Of a DNA stretch of 64,000 nucleotides, positions 49,539-61,921 are shown piece by piece. The translations under genes and the position numbers were made by a program. Numbering within the stretch: position 1 is the first letter of the stretch; each line of letters starts with the position of its first letter. The notes under the pieces are model-generated. The model was not told where the DNA came from and searched no databases. It saw only the letters and a program-made list of their open reading frames with translations. Origin of the DNA: Cerioporus squamosus (Eukaryota; Basidiomycota; Agaricomycetes; Polyporales; Polyporaceae); the NCBI GenBank assembly GCA_022592435.1, contig JABYQS010000041.1:180972-244971 (forward strand). Reading direction: 5' to 3'.

Positions 49539-51197
49539 GACCGACGGTAGTCGCAGTAGCGGAGACCTTGGCCAGTGAACTAGTGGTTGAGCCACCCGAA
49601 ATGCACAGGGGAGGGCCACTCGCTATATACCTTGGGTACCCTGGGGACGTGATTGAGTTCCGTCTGGGAAGTTTACGCGATTCGCCGCCGACATCACGTC
49701 TCTCCCTGAAGGGAGCTGTCATCGTGTGATCCCCGCAGTCAGCATAAGCTCATGGTTAGCAACTAACGCGGCTGAAACCAACCTTCCTCATGGAAGCTAG
49801 ATGCAGAACAGCTTCGGGGGAGTCAAAGTTGATCGTCCGCAGGGCGTGAACGAAGGACAGTCGCCGATTTGGCATGACACGGTAACAACGTGATCATAGG
49901 CAGTGGCAATGTTCTGTTAGGGAGCAGCATAGCACTGTGAGAAGTGATCCGACATGCCCATTCGGCCAGCAATGCACGGCGGCCGTTCCACGACTGAACC
50001 CTGAACACGACTCGAGAGCGAGATCAGGTGGTCATTGAAGTTTGGATCGTGGTTCAATTTGCAAGCCGGCTTCTGGCTCGAATTGTCTGCAGCTAGCAGC
50101 ACGCCACAGCTTACTAGTCGACATCAACCTGTCGACCAGACATATAGCCAACTTGCACTCACTGAGCGGTGCTTACCCTAGGAAAGAAGACTTGGGCGCG
50201 CAGAAACCGGAGTCGTTGTGCTGAGGCACGACGTAGTCGCCGACATCCCGCCCGTACGTAACCACGAGTCTCGGGTGAAACGTCGGCGGTGGAACACATC
50301 CAGTCGCTGTTCAGCCAGACGTAAGCGGCGGCGGCGGTCGTTCAATATACGAATTCTTACCTGCAGTAAGCCCTGACAGGCCTGAAGGCTCATGCAAGTC
50401 ATGCTATGGGTAGTCAGCTAGCCAGTTTAGGCCGCGCCCGCACCAGCCTGTCTAACGAATCTCAGTAGAGTCAGACTGCTGTTAGCCTTTCTTCCGGGCA
50501 CGTCGAGATGGAGGAAGATGCGTGACCCCACTGAGCATGTGCTCTATAGCCAGTCGTCTTACCCAATGATTGAGGTCGCCGGTACCCCGAGGTAAGAAGA
50601 TGCGGTGACTGCGTTGAAGGCATGGTGAACGAAGCCGGGCCAACATCTGAACGCGACTGCCGGCAGGACACCGAGGCAACAGCAGCAAATTTGAAGACGG
50701 CCGCCGCCCACAACCACATATCCACAAGCATGGGCAAAGCGCACCATCAAGAGAGTTTCGCTGAAAGCTCAATGGGTGTAAACACTTCGTGTAGATGCCA
50801 GTAGATCATGGTGGCCAGAAGTCGGGTTCAACTCGAGTCTGGTATGAGCGCCCTATACTCATCATCTAGACGCCCACGCCTATGAGTCTGCAGCTTGCGC
50901 GGGTGTTGGGACCTTCGCCATGATGTCTATGTTTACGAGGGTAGATCTGAGTGGCGACGTCGACATATCGTATGTTGAGGTGGCGAGGTACATGGAGGCT
51001 CGGAGGTATGTTAGAGGCCTGATTTCGCCGCCTTAGATAATGGACTGCCACTGCCGCAAGCTGTCGGCGCTTCCTGTCTCCTACCCTCATCCACCGCCTG
51101 GACTGCGCCTTCGTTGCTCTCTTGCTTTACGACCCTCACGACTTTCTGCAGCTCGCGTAGCCTTGGGACGAACTCCTTTTGCCATACCGATTAGCTT
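49539..51197. other. Spacer between DUF6534 gene C and the Munc13-like gene
   Basis: The spacer of 1.66 kb separates divergent genes. Minus-strand frames at 50178-50402 and 50471-50772 contain a hydrophobic patch (around 50640-50750) and some coherent-looking residues, but I could not build a gene or find a family. It may hold a fragment of a decayed membrane-protein gene. Confidence 0.35.
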
Positions 51198-54100
51198 ATG
51201 TCACGGCGCAGCTATGCGAGCTCCATGCACCACGAGAGGAGGGCGTCCCGGTTCCGGGTTTCGGAGGAAGAGCTCATAAAGTACGTGACTAGCGAGTCGC
51301 CCCTTCCGCGTCAGTATCTCATGATAAGTTTGTTGCAGCTTTGTAATACGCGTAGCGTGAGTAACGCACTTCAAAGGAGATGTGCCAGGACTGATCGTCT
51401 GCACCGCGCTCAGTCTGCTGAGCTACCAGATGCAGCCTAAGGCAGCAGAAGCTGCGCAACCGGAGCCCGAGCGCGAACGAGACTACTCTTCAAGGCTGCA
51501 TGGCGCGATATCCAACTCGATCTTCTCCCTTGGAGACCTCTTCCGGGATGGCCAGAAGGGCGTGCGGTTCCCGAAGGACTTGATCAAGGTGCTGGAGCAG
51601 AAATTGCAGGATATTGCTATGGGCAAGGATGCTGCGTACGTGTTCTTCTTGCTTTTATTCCCTGTGAAGTCCCCGAGGTCGAATATGGACGTCGCGCATC
51701 GCCGAGATTGCTCTGTTTTCGCGGTTAAAACCCATAGTCTCTCTTCGTCCTCCCTGCCTGCTCGCCATGGTGGTTGTCGCACGCTCACCATGGGAGGCTA
51801 GTGGGTTTCAGTCGTCGCTATCTTGCTCGTTTGCGAGGCCCATCGCGTTCTTGTAGCATCGCAGACCCGTTCTCATGGGATCTCGGTCCTACTTAGCAGT
51901 GCTTGCTTGCTCATAACGAGTAACCCTCCGCATTCGCGCCTTGGAGAGTACGGACTGGCAGGCTATCCGCTCTCTCTATGATCGGGATTGCGGCGGCGAC
52001 ACATCTCCTGTGTCGTAGCTTGTCGTGGAGAGATGGGTAGAGCCCCGGACGGTGTTCGACCATTAGATTTCACCCCACTCTTGCTATCGCAATCACCTAC
52101 TAAAGAACGCGTGTAGTTACTCAGATCAGCTCACACGACGAACAATGGCCGTCTTCTACGGTCAGGTGAAGGACGAGACGTTTCGGCGGCAAATGAAGGA
52201 GAATCGCAAGATCGAGGAGCTGATCCTGATGTTTGCCACAAACGCGACCAACGTCCTCAAGAAGGAGCCCTCATTAGCCGGAGACGGATGGAAAGTGGAA
52301 TTGAACAACCACATAGCCCACTTCATCCGCTTGCTCCGGGAATGCTTGCGCCACATCAGCCATGTTTCGCCTGAACTGACGGCGCGACTGGATATGTACA
52401 CCGCCAAGCTCGCTCCTGCACAACAGGCACCGTCGGATTCCGGGTATGATTCCGCCTCCACTTCGAATCGCGATTCCGTTGCTTCGTCCAAACGGATTAG
52501 CATGCGAGTCACCGACATGCCTCTGGTCGTCACCGCTGCGAAATTGTTCAAGATCCCCGTGCACTCCATACAGAAGGAGATCGAGGACATGTCGAAGTAC
52601 TGCAACGAGAAAGTGAGTGTGCTGATGCTCGAGAAGGTTGTAATGTACTGAACTGTGCCAGGCTGCGCTCAATGATCTGAAGGTACGCGCGAGTCTTCGG
52701 TCAGTATAATTAGCCTCTGTCGCTCATGACCATCCAGACATGTCTCAAGAACATCAATGCTGGTGCTCCGTTCCCCATGCGTCGGGAAGACTTCGAGAGC
52801 GAAGCTGCCTGGCAGTATTGGAAACATCTGGAGACCTCACACCTTTCGCAGCTCATGGTCGTTATGGTACAGTTTAATCCGGAACTGGCCAAGTCAACAC
52901 CGTCAGAAGCTCTTCCATCCACACAACCCCAGAACGGGCGACCTGGATCCGTGTATTCCAACTACTCCTCAACTCGGCCTGACTCCTACTATGCCAGTGG
53001 GTCTGCACAGAGACACGAGTCTGTCAGTAGCCGACACTCTGTCGCTTCTCTAGGTGCTTTCGGTCCGAGCGACCCTGATGGCGTGTCCGACGCGCTCGAT
53101 GGGGACGACGAGATCCAGGTCGGCTTCCACTTCACCTTTATCCCGCCTAATCCCCGGAAGTACTACAGGCGTCTCCTGGAGTACTGCATCGCTGCGGACC
53201 TCGAGGCGATGCTCAGCCCGGCTGTCGGCGACGACGACGAAGTGTCTCTGGGCATTCTGTCACCACCGCACATCGAGCTGATCAACGAGTGCGCACTACG
53301 ATGGCGAATAGGCCAGCCCTACCGCGTCGCCTGCTTCCTGGATATCGTTCGCCAATTCTACGAGCGCAATGAGGTGCCTCTTGAGTGCGTGCCTGAAGCT
53401 ATGCACAACATCACTCGCGTAATGAGCGAGATCGAGCTGGAGAAGTGGGCAAAACAAGATGTCGACTACCTCGCTCAGATCTACGGCGGCCTCTTCAGCA
53501 CATTCTTGTCGCACCTGTATCACGCTCTGGACGGTCTGCCACAGATCAAGCCTTCGGACCTCGCTCCGTACTTGTCTATCCTGGACAACGTGCGGGAGAG
53601 CGGACTGCTCGAAAGGTACGACGTGGACGTCGCACAGCGCATCGGCGAGATCCAAGGACAGGTCCGCGAGGTCTCAGCACGATATTACGGGCAGAAGATG
53701 CACGAACTGCAGTCTGCACCTGGGGTCAACCGTGCGCTGCCTCTGCTACTCATGACCGACGAGATCGAGAAGAATGCGAAGCTCCTGGACAAGCGGTTCC
53801 CAGAACCCCTGCTTGGGTGCGTACTTCGACGGATCCCCACGTTCGCTTGTACTTACTCCACTATAGCCACTTGGACATCGTATCACTAATGCTCGAAGTG
53901 CAAATCCCTCACTTCCTCATGGACCTTGACGACCAGAAGCGGCGGTTATTTGAAGACTCGATGAACGGGCCAACACCGGACGTGCCTATCCAGGACATCT
54001 TTGCGTTGTATCGCCGGACGAAGACGCTCCTCGGCATGTACAAGGCATTCTGCCCGAAGTGCGTCCACCGTTGTCTCTATGGTTTCAGCAACCTGACCGC

Positions 54101-56883
54101 TCTCGTGACTCCAGTGGCGAGATTACGTTCGACCTTGGGGGCTTCTTCGAGCCGTATGTGCGGCAGTGGCTTGTAAACACTGATAACAAGACGACGCAGT
54201 GGGTTCAGGCTGTACGTGCTCGCTTCCCATGATTCAGTTTTCGCATGATGACCTGTTGTCCCCGCTCTTCAGGCTATCGCTGCCGACAAGGTTTGTCTGC
54301 GCATGAATGCAAAACGGGGTTGCGGCTGAACGTTCTGTCACAGTTCCAGGCCGAGGGAGAAGAGGGTCACAGTTCCTCCATAGTCGATCTCTTCGACTCG
54401 CTCCGCAGTCCAATACAATTCTTGCAGGACCTCGAATGGATCGACGAATACCAGGAAGCCCGGTTCTTCACGAGTTTGTCGAAGGTGCGTCATGCCGATA
54501 CTGTCACTCGTGGCAATCTGAATCGGAACGTGGTCTAGACTATCAGCAAAGCCATCAACCAGTACTGCACCACTGTCGAGGAGATGTTCATGGCGGAGAT
54601 GTTCCCACGACCAACAGACTACTTGCAGCCGCAGAAATCGTCAGCATGGCTCGAGAAGGCGAAACAGCTCGCGGAACGGAATGGAGAGAAGAAGATCGAG
54701 CCTTTCACGTTCCAGCCCGAATCCTGCGTCAAGCTCAACAACATTGAGGCCGCGCGACGTCTTCTTGACAATATGTACGCGCAGATGGAGGCCGACAAGA
54801 AGATGGAGATCCTCGAAAACTCTGCACCACCCGTACCAGAGAAGGTCGACCGCGGAGACCGCTTCCTGTTCACCGTGAAGGTCGCCATTGCCGAAGGTCT
54901 CGTCCCCCTCGAGAGCAGCCCGTCAGCAAAGCTCGACACCTTTGTCACGCTCAGCGACGAACAGGGCAACCGCTTGGCGAAGACACGGACAATCTACGAA
55001 TCGCTGAGCCCCCGATGTGAGTGGTACCTGGCGCGATCTTTCCGATAGCGGAACCCGATTGACGACTGACGGAACCAAACGCACAGGGGACGAGTCGTTC
55101 GATCTGTCCGTCGAGAAGCCCCTGTGGATCATGATCAGCGTCCGCGATCGCGCACTGGTGGGCAAGCACGACACCGTCGGCCGCGCGTACCTCTGCTTGG
55201 ACCCGAAGCGGTTCGGGGACTTTTTGACGCACGACATGTGGTTCGACCTCGACACCCAGGGCCGGATTCTGCTCCGAGTCAGTATGGAGGGCGAGAAGGA
55301 TGATCTGCAGTTCTACTTTGGTCGCGCGTTCCGATCCCTGAAACGCGCGGAGAACGACATGGTCCGCATCTTCATTGACAAGGTGCGTGTCACTGCTCGG
55401 AGCCGAGTCGCTCAGGCTCGCTCAGGCTCATCGGCTCATCGGGTTGCGGTATGGCGCTGTAGATGACGCCCTTCATCCGCCAAAGTCTCTCGCGACCAGT
55501 GTTGAAGACGCTTCTGAAGTCAAATGCAGCCGGGAGCATCGACTACAACAAGGCGTTCGGGAACGTTACCGCTCTCTTCGGCTCCGCGCTCGGAAGCAAA
55601 GACGAGGTGCAGATACCCCTGCCTCAGACGGAGAAGCCGCGCTTCAAGCCTGAGGGCCTCACCGACGTCGAGATCGAACAGGCCATCGTGCCGCTGTTCG
55701 ACTTCTTCGATGCGAACCTGTCGACGCTCAACACCTACCTGAGCGAGTCGACGAAGGACATGGTCATGTCGCGCGTCTGGAAGGAGATCCTCAACGTGAT
55801 CGAGGGCTTGCTCATCCCGCCACTGTCCGACGTGCAGAGCGATATGAAGCCACTTACCGACAAGGAGGTTGACATCGTCTTCAAGTGGTTGAAGGTAGCG
55901 TATTTCTCCTTTGTTTCCAACACGACTGATTGATCTGAACACGGATCGCAGTTCCTGAGGGACTACTTCCACGCCGGCGGAGAGGGCCCAATATCGCTCG
56001 AGGCGCTTCAGAACCAGAAGTACCGCGACATCCTGTCTATCCGGTTGTACTACGATTGGCACACGTAAGTCTATTGTTTCCCTCCTGGCCATGGACCTCA
56101 TTTGACTGTGCTCTCGAACGCAGTGATGCCCTCATGGAGGAGTGCGTGCGGATGATGCAGCATAGTCTCCGCGCCGCGCCTACGATCAAGAAGCGCGCGA
56201 AGAGTGTGTACCAGCAACGCAACCTGGGTACGATCAAGAACCGCAAGAAGGAGAAGCAGCAAGAGAAAGAGAAAGACGTCTCCAACGGCGAGACCATCCT
56301 CCGAATTCTCCGCATGCGGTGCGTATTGCATTCCGTATTCTGTTCGCAGCCCTTGTCTCCCGTCTTCGTTCGTTTCCCGAGTGCTTTGTCCTGACTGTAA
56401 CTACCCAACAGACCGGGAACGTCCGACTTCATCACACAGCAACTGCAGGCAATGTCGAGCCTCCAAGCAGAGCGCGACGCGCACCAGAAGGAGATGGAGA
56501 AGCGCAAGCTGCAGCGGCCACGGCAGCAACAGCAGTCGCAGGGGCAGATACCACCCATCCCCGCCGTGCCCGCGCATCCCACCCGTGCCCCCACTGCCCC
56601 CGAAATAGACCCCTCTCTCCCCCGTGTCCCTCGCCTCCCCTTTGCCGCCTGCGCTTCGAGCGGGCTCCCTCTGCTGCCATCGCCAACGTCAATCATCTCG
56701 CCGCACCTCGCGACCCGCGGCTTCCCTGGGACGGATACCTCGCATACGCATACTATACCTGTTGTCCTGGACCACGTCTATCGCCCCTTCTCTTCTCTTT
56801 CTCCTTTCTTCTTCCCCATATGTATGTCCCCCTGCCCTCTTACCCCCTTCCTTCCTCTCGTGTTTCTCTCGCGGCTCGCGTAG
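51198..56883 (+). CDS. Munc13-like C2/MUN-domain protein (MHD1-C2-MHD2)
   Basis: Predicted vesicle-tethering or exocytosis factor of the fungal Unc13 group; the fission yeast relatives act in membrane traffic at the division site or in glucose signalling. Order: N-terminus M-S-R-R-S-Y with E-R-R-A-S-R-F-R-V-S-E-E-E-L; a segment with S-L-G-D-L-F-R-D-G; a 481-nt intron (51636-52116); a long helical region; MHD1 (F-F-E-P-Y-V-R-Q-W-L-V-N-T-D-N-K to the E-E-M-F-M-A-E-M-F helix); a C2 domain with F-T-V-K-V-A-I-A-E-G-L and W-D-E-S-F-D-L-S-V; and MHD2 (V-W-K-E-I-L-N-V-I-E-G-L-L-I-P-P-L). The first intron after the E-E-L block is ambiguous: one reading needs a GC donor at about 51290. The last exon ends at 56883 after a long Pro/Ser/Phe-rich stretch that may be read-through into 3' UTR. 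Confidence 0.9.
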
Positions 56884-58107
56884 CAGTACAGGCGTTTGAC
56901 TTCTCTTCTCTTCCCTTCCTTCTGCCATCACCGTATGCTTGCGTCCCCTTCTCGCCGCGTTTAGCGCTCGCTGCTTGGCCTCCCTCCTCCTGCTGTGTCG
57001 TGCACCTCCTCATCGTCTCAGGTCCCATGTCTCCTTGTATAACTTGCTCGCCGATATCGCTGAACGGTAGCATCAAACACGAACACTCTTGAATCCTCGG
57101 ATCGCGGCGCCGGATGCGAATCTCCAACCCGAGTGTGCCTGCATCGATATCGGGGCGTATGCGCACGCGCATGCGACGTGTGTCCGTTGGCGTGCGCCGC
57201 GGACGTTCATGCGTGCGACAAACGTCGCAGAAGCTCGGTACAGTGTGTACAACGCGGCAACGCGAACAACAACAGACACTTGACAGGGCATGGGCAGGCA
57301 CGCTTCGGCTTCGGAGGCAAATCGCTACGTGCCACCCGCTTGCCACCCGCCGGTCCCCCCGTATGATATTGTACGTGTACGTCCACGGTCTTCGGCCGTG
57401 TGTTACCCAAAATCCACAACATCTTCCATGCGTGCGGGCTCGCCATGAGGGTATGTGTGTATCCAGCAAACTTCGGCCGACCAGCTGCAGAAGTAGCGAT
57501 CAATCGATGGACGCATCGACCACTTCTATGGACTTCTATGGTGCACACAATAACAAGAGAAAGATCAGAACGCCAACACAGAATGGACAGCAAGAAGGAT
57601 TGCATAAGACCATCGCGCCTTGGCGACGACGGCGACATTGGATCGACAAGACCAGGACCAGGCAAGACAACTACATACACGGAATAAGATAATAATGATA
57701 CACATTAGGGCAAGGCAGGGTGGGGAGTCGCAAGGTACCAACGTCCGTCGTTCTCGCAAGCCCGCGCGAAGCACGAAGCACTTTTCACTCTGCTATCAGG
57801 GTACCGGTCTCTCTGTCTACAGTATCGTACAGCTGGGAAACGCCTCCCCGGCGCACGTGTGGGTATGGTAAGTTACGTGACCTATGTACAAGCCCCAAGC
57901 GGGCGTGTCGCCAGTCGGCCGACGCGGGACCCCGGCGTGTGCCCTGGGCTACTGATTCCGAATGCACATTTGTGTGGGCACACGCGGATCCGGATCCCGC
58001 GCTACGGGAAATCTGGGGACAAGGGTACTGGGGTGACAAGACGGACGGAACGAAGACGCGTTCCGCCGGGGCTTCGGGTTTCGGAAACTCTTGCACGCGC
58101 TCGCCGT
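56884..58107. other. Convergent spacer after the Munc13-like gene
   Basis: It contains CT-rich 3' UTR-like sequence up to about 57000 and then unremarkable sequence. Overlapping short ORFs at 57073-57692 on both strands show no family resemblance, and I do not call a gene. Confidence 0.45.
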
Positions 58108-58932
58108 TTAGAACCGAGCGAGCCCCTCGTCTTCCTCCGATATCGATGAGAGCGAGGAGTGCCGCGAATGCGGGCCGCGCCAGGACCCGCGCCGAGCGTG
58201 ATAGCCTATCAAAGGCAGATTCATGTCGCGCACGGGCGAAGACGTGGGGAGGGGCGAAAGCGTCGGTGACGGCGAGGGCGAAGGCGACGGGGACGAGGTC
58301 GAGTAGATGACATTGCCCCCGGGGGTATGTGAAGGGGTATACGCGAGGGCGGATGGGATGGGGTAAGAGTTCGAAGACTGCAGCGGGGGCCGCGGGGTCG
58401 CGGTGTAGATCACGTATGGTTCGTCGGCCTCGTCGGTCTCGTCGATGGTGTCCGGCCGGCCGGCGTATCCACCGGACGAGTTGTAGTCAAAAGTGTTGGC
58501 GGCAGCGTCCGCAGCGGCGACAATGTCCTCCCAAGAATACGTGCGCGCGCGTCTCTGTGGGTGCGGAATCCGCATGTCAGTAACGTGTTTTGACAGGGCG
58601 TGAGGCCGGGAAGCAGGGAAGCAAGGCGGCTGGGGTTTGGGAACGCGAATGGCGACAGAGGACGGAAGCGAATAGCAAAGTTCGACACTCACGGATGGGA
58701 CAACGGGCTGATCACTGCTTGCTGCGACTCTGCGCGTCCACTCTCTCCGCCGCAAAAAGTCTACGCGATCCTTGCGCTGGGTAAGGCTCTCGGTGGACCT
58801 GCTCTGCTTGAGGGTGCGGCCGGTGCGCGGCGGTAGAGGGTGTGCGGGGAGGAACCTGTCTCCCTCCCAAGAAGGCGATTCAGAGGGCAGCCTGGGGAAC
58901 TGGATCATGTTCGACATGGAGGAGGAAGCCAT
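58108..58932 (-). CDS. Ser/Pro-rich hypothetical protein
   Basis: Two exons on the reverse strand, 58932-58693 and 58554-58108, separated by a 138-nt intron with a GTGAGT donor and a CACAG acceptor. They sum to 229 codons (228 aa). The N-terminus reads M-A-S-S-S-M-S-N-M-I-Q-F-P-R-L-P. It is followed by a basic helix-like segment (T-Q-R-K-D-R-V-D-F-L-R-R-R-E-W), then R-T-Y-S-W-E-D-I-V-A-A-A-D-A-A-A at the start of exon 2. The tail is low complexity, with S-P repeats, and ends in an acidic E-E-D-E-G-L-A-R-F. I recognise no domain, membrane segment or signal peptide. The consistent splice frame argues for a real gene; function is unknown. Confidence 0.6.
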   Translation of the reverse strand: MASSSMSNMIQFPRLPSESPSWEGDRFLPAHPLPPRTGRTLKQSRSTESLTQRKDRVDFLRRREWTRRVAASSDQPVVPSVSVELCYSLPSSVAIRVPKPQPPCFPASRPHALSKHVTDMRIPHPQRRARTYSWEDIVAAADAAANTFDYNSSGGYAGRPDTIDETDEADEPYVIYTATPRPPLQSSNSYPIPSALAYTPSHTPGGNVIYSTSSPSPSPSPSPTLSPLPTSSPVRDMNLPLIGYHARRGSWRGPHSRHSSLSSISEEDEGLARF

Positions 58933-61921
58933 GGACTGTGAGGGCGGTGGGCTCGGGCAAATGGAAGAGGAAGAGGACCAGGTCAGGGAAGGCGATCTGC
59001 GAGACGGGTGGGCGCACAGGCAGCTGGCACCGACGACAGGAGAGGTCGCGGGGTTGGGGAGGGGCGAGAAAGAGGCGAGGCCATGGCGTTGCTTGGAGGA
59101 CTTATGTAGGGACGGGCATACCGTGTTACCAAATCGAAATGGAGATGGAGGAGATGAGTCAGAGCGCCCGCGGGCCTCGCACGTCGATGCCGTCACACCC
59201 AGCGTCACTCCCCGCAGCCGTCGCCAGGGCCCAGATCCGCCTCCCGCCGCTCCGATCCACCCTGTGCGGGCCCGCCCACGTCGCCGTCGTCGCGAACACC
59301 ACCGCGCACACCGACGGCGACAGCCCCGAGGCCTCGCCGCGCGACCGCGACTGCGACCCCCATCGATGCACGCCCACCGGCCGCACGCTGTCACATGTGA
59401 CCACACGACAACAATCCTGTGCGGCTCGTTGGCCGGGCACCGACTCCGAGGACTCACCTCTATCGATAGCGCGATTCAGCTTCGGAGTTCTCGCCGCACC
59501 TGCAGCCTGGACCCTGCAGCAACGACTTAGCGTGTCTCGCTGACTGCTGCACGTATGCAAATCAATCACTCACCATCGAAGGCTGCGCACCCACTGTTCG
59601 CCGTCCCGAGTTCGCGTTCCGCGAAATAAGCCGTCCTACGGCATTGCCTGGGCATTGCACATTCCCGGGTCCTGTACGCATCCCGCAACACACGAGCTGT
59701 CGCCGTCCAGCCAACGCAGAACTACTGGTGAGCTAAACCCACATCCTCTATCAGTCATGGGCGGTGACAGCGCGTGGGCCGCGGTTGCGGCGCATTTTCT
59801 TGTCCGAAGTCCACCCTGGAACAACGTGTCCGGTGCGCTCGGCCATTTCTCACCGCGACCCTGGTGTCCCGCTACACGTTGTTACCACCACTCGAGTCTC
59901 GACGCACGACGCTCGGGACTATTCGTAGCGTCGTGCTAGCAAGAATAACGAGGGTTCGTACCGTCATCTCTGGGGCTGCTGCGCCGTATCTCGGTAACCT
60001 CGACCGAGTCCATCCGCAGCGCTACCTGCACAGGCCCAGTCATTCAGAGACACTCCGGACAGCTCAACGCGTCCGGAACGCCCCTGATTGACGCACCGCC
60101 ATCTGCCGAGAACCCCAACTAATAAGCAAGGAAGTAGACGACGTGTCGCATCCGCGCAGCTCGTCTCGTCTCCCCAGGCAACGGCGGGCGGTTGACCTAA
60201 CAGCTGCCAGGAACCGGGGACCTTCTGCGACGCGAACCGGGCAACGACGTCCGTGGGGTTATTCTTGCGGTGGGCTGTGCAGTAGGCGCAGCCGCATATA
60301 CGGTACATACGTGGTGCAATCCTGTGCGGCCTTGTGCGGCCTGAGAACACGACAAGAACAATGCAAAGGTGCCACTCACCTCTTACCGACGTCCCGACAC
60401 CCGCACGCTCCGCACCCGCTCCAATCTTCCGCACCGTTTAGCCATTGCCAAACGGTTACTACGCGCCTTGGTCGGCGCGTAGTACTGGAACTTCGCGCAT
60501 ACATGCACAGGATAGGTCCACGCGCATACAAGGGACAAGGCAGACAAGGAGGACGTTGTGGTTGAAGACAAGAAGCGGCGGAGTGACCGCTCCCAGTCTT
60601 CTGTCGCGTAAACATACGCGCGATCGCGATCGGGTCGTGCCCGTGTCACATGACCGCGCGACGCGAACGCGACCGGCCCCTGCCGTTTCCTCTGTCCGAC
60701 TTGTTCTTGTACTCGTACGTGTTTTTGCGTTCCGTAAGCCTACGTTGGCGATGGCAGGCTGATTGCTCACGGCTGCAGGTGTATCGCACGCGCTGTGCCA
60801 CCGAGAGATGCATGCTATCTCACCAGACCCGTCAAAGACCCACCCGTACTGCAACACCGCCGTCAACCATACTGCTGCCATCGCTGCGAACAGTGCAAAG
60901 ACTTCCGCATCAGCGTCGTTATCCGTCAATCGTCCGGATCACCTCCATCTACGGGATGCAATACCATGCAGGCTGTGTCACTATCGCAAATCCTGCACTC
61001 CCCATGCGCGTACTATGTAGTACAGAACGGCGTGGAGCACAGCGTTCGGTACACTCGGTACGTCTCGATATATTTCAGTGAAAAGTGCTAATATCGCAGG
61101 CCGCCGCGGTGTCCACTGACACTATCGTCTCGCTTCTTGAAGCTTGAAGTCCAGTGCCTGTGGCGTCGTAGAGGCATCATTTCTGAGAGCGCCTAACGTC
61201 CAGGTTCCTCGTCTTGGTGTGTTCCTGCCTCAATCGGTTCAAGCATGTATGTACTCACTCTCCGTGCTCGACGGCTTTCTGACCAGCAGATCTGCCATGC
61301 TTGTGTTCATCCGATCGTCAACCAAACAAGTCAGAAGTTCGAGCCGCCATCGACCTCGAAGGATTGATACGACATGCTAACACGCTGCATACTTCAATTC
61401 GGTGCGTTCCTAGAATGCATCAGGCGGTAGTGAGATTGATTAACACCCTGTCCTAGCCTGTCATTATGTACATACAGTACACTGGTCATGCACAGTACCC
61501 AGGTCCAGCAGCGACATATACGTACGTATCGATCCCAAAGGCGTGTTCGAACCGCGTCTCGGTGGCGATGTCGCGGCGTCGCATTAAGCAGATCGGTTGA
61601 CGATCGCCCAATGCCCATGCACTCCGTCTATACCGGCGTCGGAACTGTCACAGAAGTGTCAGTTGTAGCACTTCGGTCAGGCCGTGGAGGAGGGCGATAC
61701 ACGGACAAGGGAATGTGGCGCATCAGGTTCCCTCCGTCGAATCGACTGTTGGACTAGTCACGATAGAGACCTCATATATCGCGAACCGACAGGTAAGGCT
61801 CGCAGCTGTCCCGCTCCTTCTCTGCACTTCCTCTTCTCTCTTCCTGGGCGCAGTGACGCTGCTGCTGCATCCTTCCCCTCTTGCTTCGTGACACGTTCGT
61901 ACTCGGAAGATCGCATTCACG
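58933..61921. other. 3-kb spacer between hypothetical gene and MARVEL gene
   Basis: Both neighbours point away, so both promoters lie here. The left part (58933-59460) stays open in frame with the hypothetical protein but is CT-rich 5' UTR-like sequence. No other gene is supported. The right part contains copy 1 of a diverged repeat (about 60625-61080). Confidence 0.45.
60625..61080 (+). repeat. Diverged dispersed repeat, copy 1
   Basis: Three blocks occur in the same order as in a second copy at 63279-63805. They are cgcgatcgggtcg with gtcacatgaccgcgcgacgc (60625-60664), catcgctgcgaacagtgcaa (about 60879-60898), and gtggagcacagcgttcggt with a following tcggtacgt (about 61033-61060). The spacing is similar in both copies. 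No coding capacity, terminal repeats or target duplication was identified. Confidence 0.5.

Noticed and set aside
50471..50772. Possible fourth DUF6534 copy beside gene C
   Set aside because: The hydrophobic minus-strand frame does not carry any of the conserved family segments found in A, B and C.
58933..59457. N-terminal extension of the Ser/Pro-rich hypothetical protein
   Set aside because: The frame is open but the sequence is CT-rich and leader-like, and Arg/Gly-rich further out. The ATG at 58932 gives a clean start.
60459..60929. Minus-strand ORF of 156 codons
   Set aside because: Overlaps the diverged repeat, has no domain and no splice-supported continuation.
61535..61560. gtgttcgaaccgc resembling a tRNA T-loop
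   Set aside because: No matching acceptor, D or anticodon stems upstream.
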